Program-made: the position numbers and the translations under genes | Notes under the pieces: generated by a model | What the model was told of the DNA's origin: nothing | The model's database searches: none | The model's input: only the letters and a program-made list of their open reading frames with translations | NCBI GenBank assembly: GCA_009741485.1 | Contig: CM019236.1 | Coordinates: forward strand, 55,805,818-55,869,817 | DNA length: 64,000 nt | Origin: Malurus cyaneus samueli | Lineage: Eukaryota; Chordata; Aves; Passeriformes; Maluridae | Direction: 5' to 3' | In this document: positions 49,097-60,464 of the stretch, piece after piece | How positions within the stretch are numbered: the stretch's first letter is position 1 | Layout: every line of letters begins with the position of its first letter

Positions 49097-49130
49097 AGAG
49101 AGAGAGAGAGACAGAGGGAGAGGGAGAGGT
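49097..49130. repeat. GA-rich microsatellite
   Basis: (ga)n with interruptions (gagagagagagagacagagggagaggg). It is the source of the Glu/Arg-rich run in an overlapping plus-strand frame. Confidence 0.88.
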
Positions 49131-51185
49131 CCCTTGGGTACTGCAATTCTGGGAATGTGCAAGGTCCTCACAGCCCCAGTCACCCACTTGGGGTTTCTGC
49201 TTTTCTTTTTTCTGTTTAGTGAGGTCAGCTTCCTCAGTCATAAGGATATATTTCTTCTATCACAAGCAGTAAAGGCAATCAGCAGTTTGTCCTTGGCCCT
49301 CCATTTTTAATCTCACTTGTATTTTTAAGGCCTTTGCTATTACCCTGTGCCTAAGACCCATGGCATGTTTCTACTGATGGCAATGTTGTTGTTAATAGGA
49401 AAAGTCACTCTCTTTTTTCTAGATTACTAATCAAAAGTGTATTAGACATTATCAATTTCCTCTGTATCAGCAATAAAAGTAAAAGCAAGATCTTATATAT
49501 CACAGGTCTGTAGTTCTATAGACTAGACCAGAGAGTTCATCTATTCTACTTCTATACATTTTTCATGGACTATTTCATATTCATATCTTCTTCCTTCAAG
49601 GAATTAGTTGTCAAGACTTTTTTGAGAGATTATGTTGACGCTTTAAGTACTGTGAAAACCTCACTTTATGTAAAGTATGGCTTGGAGATGTCATACTTCC
49701 ATTTTAGAGTGATGATGGTTGAATAAAACTTCACCGAGTAAGTCAACATTTATTTTAGCTTTTAACTTTCTTCATACATTTCAGGCTGCTGTGCTACTAT
49801 AAAGGGTGGGACAACTTATTTTCACATATAAATTGAAGTGCTTTTTTATCTATTTACAGCAACTAAATATATCTAAGTGAATATCCATACAATATACTGG
49901 TATTGGTAGATTAAATAACTCTCTCCAAAGACCAAGAGGTCTGATTTTTAAAGGGGCTAATACTTTACAACTTTGCCTTTTTTTTCAGTTCAAACCAAGT
50001 AACAACCAAGTGTGTATATGTGTGTATATAGTATGTATTCTATTATAGAGACAGTCCCAAATGATAAATCAATATTTTTTTAAATTTAGTTTTTGTTTGG
50101 TTTGATTTAATTTATGTGGTTTCATTTTATTTTACTCTGCTTTGCTTGTTTTATTCATCCTCCCATTTTGTTTCAATTGTTATTTTTGAATCTTGTTGCT
50201 TGCTTATATCTAAAGTATTTCTTGTTCTGCAACACGGGAATATAGGAACCATTATGCGGGTGTAGAAAGTAGATTAAACAGTGTTATGAGACTAAATAAG
50301 CAAAATTGTTTAATTGTATGAGAAAATATGAAGCCTGTTCATTCAACATTTTAGTTGTATCTAAAACACTTAAACACATTTCTATGGAGATAAATGCAAT
50401 CTTAGTGAAATAAAACCTCAAGCAAACAATCCATTAGCAATAGATGACAGCACATTCCACTACACAAGAAACAGTGTTTTCTGTTTATCTCCTTACATGA
50501 GAAATTATTACTGTCTTTGATTAAAAAAGAAATCATTCCTATGGAGAAATTTTGCAAAGGCTAAAATCACAAAAAGAGGGTTATTCATTTAACAGTGCTT
50601 TTATTCATTGGTAATGAAAAAAAAAGTATTTCTTCTGTTGGATAATACCCATAATTTTATGTTTTGCAAAGGGATAAAGTGGATTATTCACTCTTTTTAG
50701 TATGTCATGCCCTAGAAGTCTTTTTTTTTTTCTCAGGTGTTTCTGTTGTGTCCATTGAAGAATTATTAAAATTACCATCTTTTATTATAAAATTTTCATA
50801 AACTCATATGTCTAATGCTGTTGAAGTATAATGATGTTCAGAGTTTGTTAATCTGAAAAGTGGCAAGTGGAATGTGTATGTCACTCCTAAATACCACAAG
50901 TCAGAGGATGGGGATTTCATCCTTGATGCTGAGTACCATCAAGGAAATTCTTTTAATATAATTTTACTCTTGGTGAAGCGGAACAAAACCAAGGGTCTTA
51001 AGGGAGAGAAGTGATCCACCTTTTCCTTCAAACTAGATATTTTGCAATAGTTTTATTTTACATGTGCTGGTAGGTCAAAATAATTTGTAATCAGTGTTGC
51101 TCTTACAGACATCTTTACATGACATCTGCCTTGTTAGCTAGCACCAAGTAATAAAGTTAAGGTCCGTGATTTTTTATTTCTACAG

Positions 51186-51241
51186 TTCTTCCAAAGCATT
51201 AGCTGAAGGCAGAAGCACTCGAGGGATCTGACTCGGAAAAG
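51186..51241 (+). other. candidate non-coding exon (unconfirmed)
   Basis: Strong splice-like borders enclose 56 nt: a pyrimidine-rich acceptor (tgattttttatttctacag) and a consensus donor (GGAAAAG/GTGAGG). The segment holds two CpGs (actcgagg, actcggaa). All three plus-strand frames contain a stop, so if spliced it would be a non-coding RNA or UTR exon. The sequence after it (51260-51510) is GC-moderate and unclassified. Confidence 0.2.
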
Positions 51242-52565
51242 GTGAGGGGATCACACTTCACAGTGATCTGAGAATCGGTTTTGATTTAACCCTGTAATAG
51301 TGTCTGACCTGAGCAGAGCAACATGCAGGGCAACTTGCTTGGGGCTGTTTTCTGCATATGGACAGACCCGGATATTTACTAACTGCAGTATGTGCAGTAG
51401 ATGTGCAGTACATTTTGTTGTGTATTTTGTTGTGTATTCCTGGCTTCACGACAGCCAACACTCTTTGGTCCCCCACTTCTGTCACTCTGTCTTCCTTCTT
51501 TGTTCCTCCCATTATGCCACTAACATAATAATCTATAATTCTACTGATGCTCTTTACTTATAAACATTTCATAATTTGGTCATCACCTCCACTCCGTTCC
51601 TCTCCTCCCTTTTATTTCAAAGCAACTTGAGCCAATTTTGTTAATCCTGTGGCCATTTTGAACAAAGGGATATGGAAACATAAAATATGAAATTTCATTT
51701 AGTAAATGCAGATGTTTGAAAATTTGGAACTCGATTTAGAACACTGTAGACATAAGACAATTGCTTGACATTTCCACCATTATTTTCCTCTTCCTGATGA
51801 TGCATGCACCCTGAATATGAGTTATATTGAAGTTTTTAGTGAAATCGTTTCACTACACAGTAAAAAATTACACAGGGCAGCATCCCTTTAATGTGCAACC
51901 CAGAAGCAGCATGCAATCTATTTTAAGTTGCATTAAAAAAAGGACAGCACCCAATCTATTTTAAGTTGCATTAAAAAAGTAGTAATATTAGATTCTCACA
52001 GTCGCTTGATAATAGAATTACACATTTAAATAAATCACAAGGCAGTGATGCAAGTTCAGTTAATCTGTCATTTCCAGAAGTTCCTGAAGGAACTTTCATC
52101 TGCAAGAGCTTTTATTATCTGAAAATCCAAAACAATTGCTATTCTTTCAAACAATGAATGTCTTTATCCTTAACTCAGTATTAAATTGGCAAATTCATCA
52201 ATGAGGCAGTCTTTCAAGGATTCCAAAACTAAATAAACTTTTTTTCATATTTGTCGATAAATCTCCAATGATAAATATGATTATTCCTTCTGCTTTGTAA
52301 GGACAATTCTGCCACTTCAAATTTAGACAAAACATGGTAGCTTGTCCATAAAATTCCAGTTTTTTATCTTATGTGGTGTCATGATGATGCAGACTTCTAT
52401 GAAGTTATGAATAGTTAAACAATTTTCATTAAATCTTTACCTGAAATTCGCCTGGATAGATAATTTCTGTGAAAAACTGTCCACAGAGGCTGAAGTACTG
52501 ACTTAGACTAGTAATAAGCAACTTACTAGTTGAATTAAGAAATACTTGATAGGTTTATTGACAAA
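51242..52565. other. AT-rich DNA with a local tandem repeat
   Basis: No gene recognised. 51260-51510 is richer in G and C and carries small direct repeats (gtgcagta at 51391 and 51402; attttgttgtgt at 51412 and 51424), possibly from an old unclassified element. A 37-bp tandem pair lies at 51907-51981. Confidence 0.45.
51907..51981. repeat. 37-bp tandem duplication
   Basis: The unit caatctattttaagttgcattaaaaaa occurs twice in a row, with similar leaders (gcagcatg, acagcacc). Confidence 0.9.
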
Positions 52566-52706
52566 TCATGTTGAAATATTTTTTGATGATAGCTCTTCAC
52601 TCTTCATTGGCTGCTGCAAAAATAGGTCTTGGAGAAAAGATCCTGCAGAGGGAGTTAAATCCCACCTGAGTGTCTCAAGTGGTTCTGGAACCATGGAGAT
52701 TAGGTC
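52566..52706 (-). other. candidate terminal coding exon (unconfirmed)
   Basis: On the minus strand a pyrimidine-containing stretch (gtttgttttacccttcaagaaaag) could serve as acceptor. It is followed by an open frame of 46 codons and a TGA stop at 52566-52568. The predicted piece runs from D-L-I-S-M-V-P-E-P-L through S-F-L-Q-D-L to S-K-N-I-S-T at the C-terminus. Joined in phase 0 to the donor at 53142 it would form the end of a gene with a 435-bp intron. The product is not recognised, and a chance open frame of this size is common, so this is speculative. Confidence 0.18.
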
Positions 52707-53141
52707 CTTTTCTTGAAGGGTAAAACAAACCTATCCACAGGCAAGAGATCAAAATAAAGTAAAATTAAATGTTAAATTGATCAGATTTTACAGACAGGTA
52801 GGTGGCAGCAATTTGACAAAAATGCTAAAGGAAAAGAAAGACATCAGATTTTACTGACAGAAATACCTGTGGATTTAGAATTCAACCAAGATCAGCGTCC
52901 ACAAATAGATCAGCCTCCACAAAGAACTTGTGCCCACTTAAGAAACACTGCTGCAAAGCACTATTGCCACATTTCTACTATGTTTAAGCTGTGAAAAGAT
53001 GCATAAAGAAGAAATTCCAGAACTTATTTTCTACTGACTCTTCTTCTTTAAAATATATATACCGTCAAAAGACTAAACTGATTTTGTGGATATAAGACAT
53101 TTTCACATGCACAAAAACAATAGATATGAAATTTTACTTAC

Positions 53142-53260
53142 CCTTCTGATTATATATTCAACAGAATTCAAAAGAGACTTTGTGGCTCTAATGGCTTGAG
53201 AAACTGCCTTTACTTCGGGCTGGATATTTCCAAGCCATGGAAACATATCTCTGTCACTGA
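53142..53260 (-). other. candidate coding exon (unconfirmed)
   Basis: On the minus strand, gaatctttgtttcaag is a plausible acceptor and AGAAGG/GTAAGT a strong donor. The 119 nt between them are open in one frame, containing F-P-W-L-G-N-I-Q-P-E-V-K-A-V-S-Q and ending near S-V-E-Y-I-I-R-R in phase 0. The composition looks protein-like (amphipathic, mixed charge). A TGA lies in frame 24 bases upstream of the proposed acceptor, as expected at an exon border. I cannot name a family. It is too short to stand out by length alone. Confidence 0.22.
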
Positions 53261-54344
53261 CTTGAAACAAAGATTCCCGAAGGTATTTAGAAGCTCAATT
53301 ACCATTGACACCAACGCAAAGTATGTATTTCAATGCCATTAGCAATCTCTGATTCAAAAGACTGCTCCCTTTAATGAAATCATAACTACTAGAGCAGAAG
53401 TGTGTATTTAAATGCACACAGAGATTACATTATACATATTACATTCAGACTGGTTGAATTCAGGTTCTTATAATGCTTGCAGTTAAACCATCTTTCTTCA
53501 TATTTTCCTTTTTATTTTCCCCCAAAAGATGTTAGAATCATTTAGATGTTAGAATATTTAATCTCTGTTCAAGGTTCTTAATTTTGTGAATGTAGATAAT
53601 ATTTCTCAAAACAAATCGAAGAAATGGAAGATGGTTGTGAAAGCTAAAACCTTTTGCCTCAAAACTAGTTTAACTAATTTAGCTAGAATTTCTGAAACAG
53701 TTAAGACCAAATGGATGATTTATGTAAATATGATTGAAATTAAAAATTATGATATGTGCCAAGTAGAACAGGTACTTCTGAGATAGAATGTCTCAGCACA
53801 TACCTGTCAGTTGCATTGCAGCTCTGCTGCAGAAGGATATTGACACATGTATTGTGGCCAACTAATATCTGTGCAACACAGAGGAATTTAACAGGATATT
53901 GACCTTCATCTTCCACTTTTTGAAAATTTTAATGTTGAATGGTTTGTTGAGCCAGTGTCTTTATGGACAATACAATTACACAAGTCCTTTAATCGTGAAA
54001 CCTGTCAAGCAAGGAGAATGCTAGTGTAAGAGAAATAAATTGAGTTTATTGAATGGTGTTTTACTGTTTGTTGGCTAAGAGATATCAAGGCTTGCTCTTT
54101 ATCAGGAAATTGACAGATCTGAGTATTGGTACTGAGAGGTCTTGTAGAAAAACTCTTTTGGACATGGAGGTAGTGCTGGCAGAGCTCTCAAATCTGAACC
54201 ACAGAAGACAGAGTGCATCTTGGATCAATGGCTAAAAATCACAACAATTAAGGAGAAGGAAAAAAATTTAAAGAAAATGCTGGCTGGCCAGAGAATCTTA
54301 CCTGACAGACTTCTAGGTTCCAGCAGTATAAAGACTCCTTATAT
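53261..54344. other. AT-rich DNA, no gene recognised
   Basis: Only short frames. The plus-strand frame 54053-54235 ends in a stretch with L-A-E-L-S-N-L-N-H-R-R-Q-S-A that looks retroelement- or protein-like, but I cannot assign it. Confidence 0.4.
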
Positions 54345-54538
54345 TCATCCTTCACTCCTCTCCCAGACCCACGTGCAGAAGTTGTCACTTGGCTTTGTTG
54401 AGCATCGGCAGGTTCACGTGGGCTCATTCCACAGGCCTGTGCAGGTGGCTCCAGGTGGTATCCCTTCCCTACAGTGGCATCCCTTCCCTACAGCCTGTCA
54501 ATGGCTCAGTTAGCTTGACATCATCTGGAGACTGACAG
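54345..54538 (-). mobile_element. CR1 LINE internal fragment
   Basis: Antisense CR1 reverse-transcriptase landmarks appear on the plus strand: cctctcccagacccacgtgcagaagttgtc, then ggtggtatcccttccctacag...cctgtcaatggctcagttagcttgacatcatctggagactgac, matching the usual ...atcccttccctccagcatgtca...cagcttggtgtcatcagcaaactgg. A 19- to 20-bp tandem duplication (ggtatcccttccctacagt / ggcatcccttccctacagc, 54457-54495) sits inside it. This is a different copy from the CR1 that begins at 54546. Confidence 0.68.
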
Positions 54539-54545
54539 TACATTT

Positions 54546-55575
54546 AATCATAGAATTGTAGAATGGTTTGGGCAGAAGCAACTTTAAAGTTGGTCTGGTT
54601 CCAGCCATGCTGCCATGGGCACTTTCACTAGACCATGCTGCTCAGGCACCATCCAATTTAGCCTTGAACACTTCCAGGGATGGGGTATCCACAAATTTTC
54701 TGTACAACCTGTTCTGGTGCCTCACCACTACACAACGAAGGACTTCATCCCAATAGCTAATCTAAACCTACTCTTTTTTATTTTTATTTTTAATCCATTC
54801 TCCCCATGTCACTAGCATGTTCTTGTAAACAGTTCCTCTGTCTTTCTTGCTGGCTCCCTTCAGGAATCGAAGGCTGCAATTAGATCACTCCTCAGTCTTC
54901 TTTTTTCCAAGCTGAACAAAACCAGTTCTTTCAGTCTTTGCTTATATGGGAGGTTTTCTATCTCTCTAAATCCTACTCAGTCTGAATCTAGAGCCTGTTA
55001 TCTGTGCCACTGATGAAGACACAAAACAGCAATTGTGCCACTCTTGAGGGGTAACAATTGTTACTGACTTCCACTTTGAGCCATTGATTTTACCTCTCCA
55101 AACATGACCATCCAGCCAGCTCCTTGTTCATTTAACAGTCCATCTCTCAAGCCCATGTCTCTCTAAGTTAGGGCCACAGTGTGCTGAAGAGCCATACCAA
55201 GGGCCTTGTGTAAGCTGAAGTAAATGACATATGTTCCTGTTCTCACTCCATTGCAGAAGGTCCCCCCTTAGGCACACACAATTTGCTCTTGTTGAAATCC
55301 TGTTGGGGGTCTCTAATTTCCTCCCTATCTTGCATATGCTTCAACATAACTCTCAGGAAGGTCTGATTGTACCAGACACAGAACTGAGGCTGACTCGTCA
55401 GTAGCTTTCAGGGTCCTCCTTTTCAACTCCTTTTAAAAATGGAGGGAGTGACCCTTTTCCCGGTCATTTGGGTCCTCCTCTGCGTGCCATAACTTTTGAA
55501 GTATGACTGAGAGTGGCTTAGCATCTGCACCAGCCAATTAGCAGGATTTCTGTCTAGGCACCCATAAATTTTGCA
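54546..55575 (-). mobile_element. CR1 LINE, 3' part (about 1 kb)
   Basis: It begins with aatcatagaattgtagaatggtttgggcagaag, the antisense CR1 3' terminus, and runs through gggatggggtatccacaaattttctg, gcctcaccacta, ccaagctgaacaaaaccagttctttcagtc, gaactgaggctgactcgtcagtagctttcagggtcctcc and aatggagggagtgacccttttcc, ending in aagtatgactgagagtggcttagcatctgcaccagccaat. This is the antisense order through the CR1 reverse transcriptase. The copy is 5'-truncated, with many indels, and non-functional. Confidence 0.92.
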
Positions 55576-58500
55576 GCAAGTTTGTGGTAATACAATTATA
55601 TGATCAGCTTTCCTACAGTGTTTAGTTTGGTTGGATTTACCACAGGACCCAAAGGTGAAATGTATTTACATAGGCACAAAGACAGATGCTAATTGCAAAA
55701 GCCTGCTTTTCACATGAATCCAGGTTAAAAATGTATTGTTAGAAGTTCATGGGGAGAATACACATGGTCTTTCTGAGCCAAAAGTAATAGATTTTTTATG
55801 TATTTTTTTTTTCTCCACTCCTTTTTTGCTTTGAAGAAGAAACATACATTCTTTTAGGCTTTTTCACCTTTCAGACAAGCATGGACAACTTCCTTAGACC
55901 AGTAAAATTTACCAGAATTCCATGTTAAACCTACATGTAAAACTGCCAATAAAAGTACTAAAATATTGAGAGATCTAGCTCTTCCTGTTCTGCATTCGAA
56001 CCAGTGTGCTGGTATGAAATGTATTTTGAAAGAGCCAAAAATTATCTGAATTATTTTCACAAATATGTTGAATTGACTAACAGAGATGGAGTATTAGATC
56101 ATAGTTTTTGCTTCAAAAATACTTGCTTAAATAGATCCAAAATGTAAAGTATACTAAAATGTGGAAGATTAATTTATTTATAATGCTTTTAACTGGATTT
56201 ACTTATCCTTGAAATTTCATGTGTCTTTATTCTCTATTTGCATAATTCATGTTTCATTTCACATGTGTGTGTCTTCTACAAAGCAGATATCTACAAAGGA
56301 GTTAGTTAATGATTAGATGCTAATAGAAATTAAATGTTACCTTGGTAAGGTGGCAGAAGATTTTGATGTGATTGTCTCTTAAACCATTCTGTTGATCTAC
56401 CATAATGTAGAGTTTTGATGGACTTTAAAGATGTCATTATTTAATCAACTTTTTCAAAGATGAACCTTGTAGGCATAAAACATACCAGACTAGGTATGTT
56501 TTGCATGATTTGTCTCTGCAAACGTGGAAGTACTTATTTATACTCTGATAAGTGCATCTGCCCAGTCTGGACACATTTGGGATGATGCTATTCTGTTTCA
56601 TGTTTTCTTCACAATGAAGCAATAGAAAGTCACTCAGAAGGAATAATCCTTCTGACAACTAGGCTGGTGCAAGGTTATGTAGAATCAAAGTTTTGCCTCT
56701 GATATCTGTTTTCCAGAATGTCCATGGGCGAGAGGCTTGCCTACATTTTGTCAGTTTTTGCCTCAGTTGGATGTAGATATTCAGCACAGCAGAGTTGCTC
56801 CTCACTGACTCTTGTTTAGCACAACTTTCCAGAAAAAGGACACAGTTCACTGTTAAAAGTTCCCAAATGAAATATGGCTGCACCAAAACTTAGTGATCCG
56901 TTGGAGCAGACTTTATGCCAAGAGCTTATAGATGATGTCACAGTGATGGAAAGTTTGTTGCACTTCTGTTTTTGTGTGAACCTTGAGAAGGATTTTGTGG
57001 GTGATTTTTCTCTTTAGTTTCAGTGCCAATCCATTTCAACTGCTCCTCCTTCTTGCCTGTGTCTGTGTCTCATTCTCTGCCTTAATTTCCCAATGTCATC
57101 ATGGTTCTACATTCACTGACGACCTCAAGTATTATAATAAATGAAGTTGATAAAGAGGAATGTGCTTCTTAATTTTGAAAAGTTTGAAAGCTAAGATCTT
57201 GGCTGCGGATTCTTTAGACTGAAAAACCCAAAACAACTTGATGGCGGTTTAGTATATTTTTCTTCATTATATAATATATATGGGGCATGCATGCATAATT
57301 AAAAATATCCATCTCATCTGGTGATAAATTATAAATACAAATGTGTATTAAGAACATTGTGATGTTTTTGCTTGTTAAAACGATGTTAAAAATTGATATT
57401 AATTTGTATCTCTTACAGACACCCTATCACCTTTTTATGAAATAGACGAGTCGTTGTTACAATTTTATATAGAACGAATATTAATAGCAGCATCTTAGGG
57501 AGATTAATATCCCTACTTACAGTCTCACGTAAGAAAGGAAGCTACTGCATGGAATTATTCGTAACTCTTTATATTTCTGAACCCTCAGGGGCAAATCTCT
57601 AATTTTTTCCCTCATTGAAAGTGACACTTTAAATAAATAGAGCATTTATTATACTTTCAGTGCTTTATTTTAGCTTAAAGACAGAAACCTGTTAAAACAA
57701 GCTGTTTAATTTGTTGACACAGTCCACTAATCCATCTCATTACTGTGAGCTATGTTAGCTCATGTCAGACACCAATTACTTGGATGCCATCACCTCATGC
57801 CTACAATCACAGTTATACCAACCATTGGTATACTTTAATAGCCTCTACAGCAGCCAATATTTCTTGTTCATTGATGCCAGACCGTAATCATCTTCTTTGA
57901 CCTCATTCCTTGCTGGCAGTATTCAATTAAGAATAAATTCCTTATATTTTGGCTGTAGTAAGCTGAATAATAGTGCTTTTTTGTTTTGAACCATGCTTCT
58001 CATCTCACTCCAGTGGAGTACAAAAACTGTGGATGGTGTCTAATGTCAAAATTGGTAAATTTTGTAGCCAATTTTGGTCTTTGGCTTTTTATAGCCAAGT
58101 TCTTCACTAACCAGATTGTGGTTTCAGTGAAAGATCTAATACCTTATTTAACTTCTTTTCTCCTTTGCAATTTATTTGCTGTCTTCATTTTCATCTCTTA
58201 GAATTTCAGTGTGTATCTCTACTTCCACTACATGATTGTAAATTTATCCATCACAAACCCAACAGCTGTGAACACACCATCAGACCCCTTCAATAAAGCT
58301 CTCTGGGTGCTGTCATCCTTCTCAGTCTATTGAGATTGCAATTCTCACGAGGCTTTATGTGGGAATTTAAGGACCATGACAGAGATTGTCTGCTATTGTT
58401 ATCTAAGCTCTCCCTGAGTATGACATAATCTAAACATTTCAAACGCAGCAAACTTGTGCCCATAAGAAAGGATTAATATTTCAGGAGCACATTCCCATAC

Positions 58501-58939
58501 TTTTATTCCAGGTGAAAGAGTCAGTAGCAACAGAGCATGAAAACAATTACCTTTTGTTTTGACTAGTTTTTCTTGTAAGGAAAGGTTACTGCAGACTGAA
58601 TTTGGGATTTGAACTTGCATTCAGTCAACTTTGCTTAATGTTCCTGTATAAATATTGATCCCTTCTTCCCACTAATTATGCAAGCAGTGGATGAAATAAA
58701 TAATGGTTCTTGAAATAGGGATGTCTGACAATTCTGCCTCACAGCTGCAGGAGTAGAGTTTTAGGTTAAATATGAGCAAGTACTGCAAATTAAACAACAA
58801 ATATTCATGCTAGTAGAAATATGGAGTGGCATATGAGTAGCGGCTTTGGTTATTACCTGCAGAACTATAGCAATATAAAAGCATAAAAATCACTTAAGTA
58901 TGAAGTAAAGAAAGAAAGGGAAAGAAAGGATAAGAGTAG
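55576..58939. other. AT-rich DNA, no gene recognised
   Basis: No supported gene. 57440-57570 contains five or six CpGs in about 130 bp (agacgagtcgtt, gaacgaat, ctcacgtaag, attcgtaac), unusual here and possibly a conserved element. The minus-strand frame 56659-56886 has a protein-like middle but no recognisable family. Confidence 0.45.
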
Positions 58940-59617
58940 AAAGATACCAGCACCCATGGATCCAATGACAAGACTTGATGGTTGTAATTTTAATGTCCTT
59001 TGGCTGAAGTGGTGGTGGCCGTCCTGATCCCCTGAGAGTATGAGGGAAGCCCACAAAACAGAATTCAGTGGGTTCATTTACGCTGAGTTCTACGTGGCAA
59101 TGCCCAGTACCTCCCCTGAGAGGGGGTTTTTGCAATACTGTGGATCTATTGCAATCCTATGGATCATATGCAGGTGGAAGGCACTCAGAAATGAGTCTGG
59201 GGCCACTTCAGGAGCCTTTGATGATTTGTGACCCTTCCTAAGATATGACATCTGCCTCATATCAGATCAGTGGAGCCAGTTCTGCTCTGTCAGAAGGGAT
59301 GAAAACCCACAGGCCCACATGTGAGTGGCATGGTACTTCTCCAGAGGGGATTTGAGCCAATTGTGTAAGGGAGAACATTGGCCTGATAAAAAGCACAATT
59401 CCACCTTACCACTTATCAGATCTGCTCCTTATCAGCCTCTCCCCTTATCTGTCTCAAACCCAATGTGCAGCCTCCAGGGATGGATGGGTGCTGACTCCCG
59501 CTGCACCAGGGCGGTTAGGGTCAGAGAGTTCCTGCTGCTTTTGCCACGGGCCAACTGTTTTGGGTCATAACCATTAACATATCAGATTCTCACACTCGGT
59601 AGCAATGGATGCAATAG
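58940..59617. other. GC-richer unclassified segment
   Basis: This 680-bp stretch differs in composition from the DNA to its left and ends exactly where the solo LTR starts. It has open frames of 60-80 codons on both strands (58865-59077 and 58890-59135 minus, 59325-59570 plus) but no family I can name. It contains a cluster of GATA motifs at 59384-59454. An old unclassified retroelement or a regulatory region are both possible. Confidence 0.35.
59384..59454. promoter_or_regulatory. cluster of four GATA-factor motifs
   Basis: tgataa at 59384, then cttatcag, cttatcag and cttatctg within 71 bp, one on the plus strand and three on the minus strand. Such density is typical of enhancers bound by GATA factors, but only occupancy data could show activity here. 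Confidence 0.35.
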
Positions 59618-60464
59618 TGTCTGTTTGAAAGACAGGTGATTTGCTATGAAGGCAGGGACCCCCCTTGAGTGGTGGATATGACTCCCCACTTCTCTCCAAT
59701 TATTATTATTATTATTAGCTGAAAAAAAAAAAAAAAAAGATCACGGCCTTTCAGGAAGGAATGTGGGTAAAAGGAATACAGTTTTTACTAATATTATACA
59801 AGGTGAAACAAGTAACAATACAATAGCAACAACACAGCCCAGTCCAAACCCAGTGCAGCCTTACAGAAACAGTCTCCTTCTTGGCGAGGTTACAGTTTCG
59901 TTGGGAGGAACGCTGCTGGTTCCTGGCTGAGCAGGGAGGCGCGACACTCCTCGGAGACTGCAGGGGACGTGGTGGTGCAGGTCCCGGCTAGCCAAGATCT
60001 CCCGCGGCTGGGATGATCGATACAAAATGGCAGAGATGGATGAAGAAAAGTTTCTCTGCAAAAACTCACAGCGGAAAACGCCGGTGCTCTTCTGGACAGC
60101 AAGAAATCCAGGACCTCAAAAGAGACGAGCAGGAATCCTGCGACCGCGAGATGGGAATGGAGCAGAGTTCACCCCCCTGAAGCTGGAATCCTCCGGCCAC
60201 CACAGCAGAGTCCAACCACTCCGCCGCAAGCAGGAAAAACCCCTCCTCCCTCCCAAGCCGCAAAAAAAACCCCATTCCCCAATCCCCACCCCACCACACA
60301 AAAGCCGTCTCCCCATTTAGGGTGTGGGCATAGGTGTCATTGTCCCTTCAGTCACCCGGCCATTAACAAGATGACTCGGCCATCAAGGTATCCCAGCAAC
60401 AAATGGGAACAGAAAAATTCCCAAAGAAAAAAGAACAAAAGGAGAAGAATTTTAACCCATGACA
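59618..60464 (-). mobile_element. solo ERV LTR, 847 bp, with perfect 5-bp target duplication
   Basis: On the minus strand it begins tgtcatgggttaaaattc and ends cacctgtctttcaaacagaca, so it has TG...CA ends and short terminal inverted repeats (tgtc/gaca). The host 5-mer aatag occurs immediately before (59613-59617) and after (60465-60469), a perfect target-site duplication. Five bases is the size usual for ERVL-type integration. The minus-strand tail (taaaaactgtattcc...cattccttcctgaaagg...tccctgccttcatagcaaatcacctgtc) fits a common passerine LTR pattern. No internal gag, pol or env is present. The GC-rich core (59880-60330) carries many CpGs, unlike its surroundings, which suggests a fairly young insertion. 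Overlapping 66-97-residue frames are not genes. Confidence 0.9.
59699..59738. repeat. (att)n and poly-A inside the LTR
   Basis: Six att units followed, after gctg, by 17 A. Lies in the 3' part of the minus-strand LTR and is probably length-variable. Confidence 0.9.

Larger units (their letters stand above)
45346..51185. other. AT-rich DNA, no gene recognised
   Basis: No supported gene. It includes a 24-bp tandem duplication (45639-45690), a GA-rich microsatellite (49097-49130), and scattered homopolymers. A CpG-containing patch lies at 47780-47835 (tttacg, cttcgtttcgc, cttcgaa). Confidence 0.5.
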
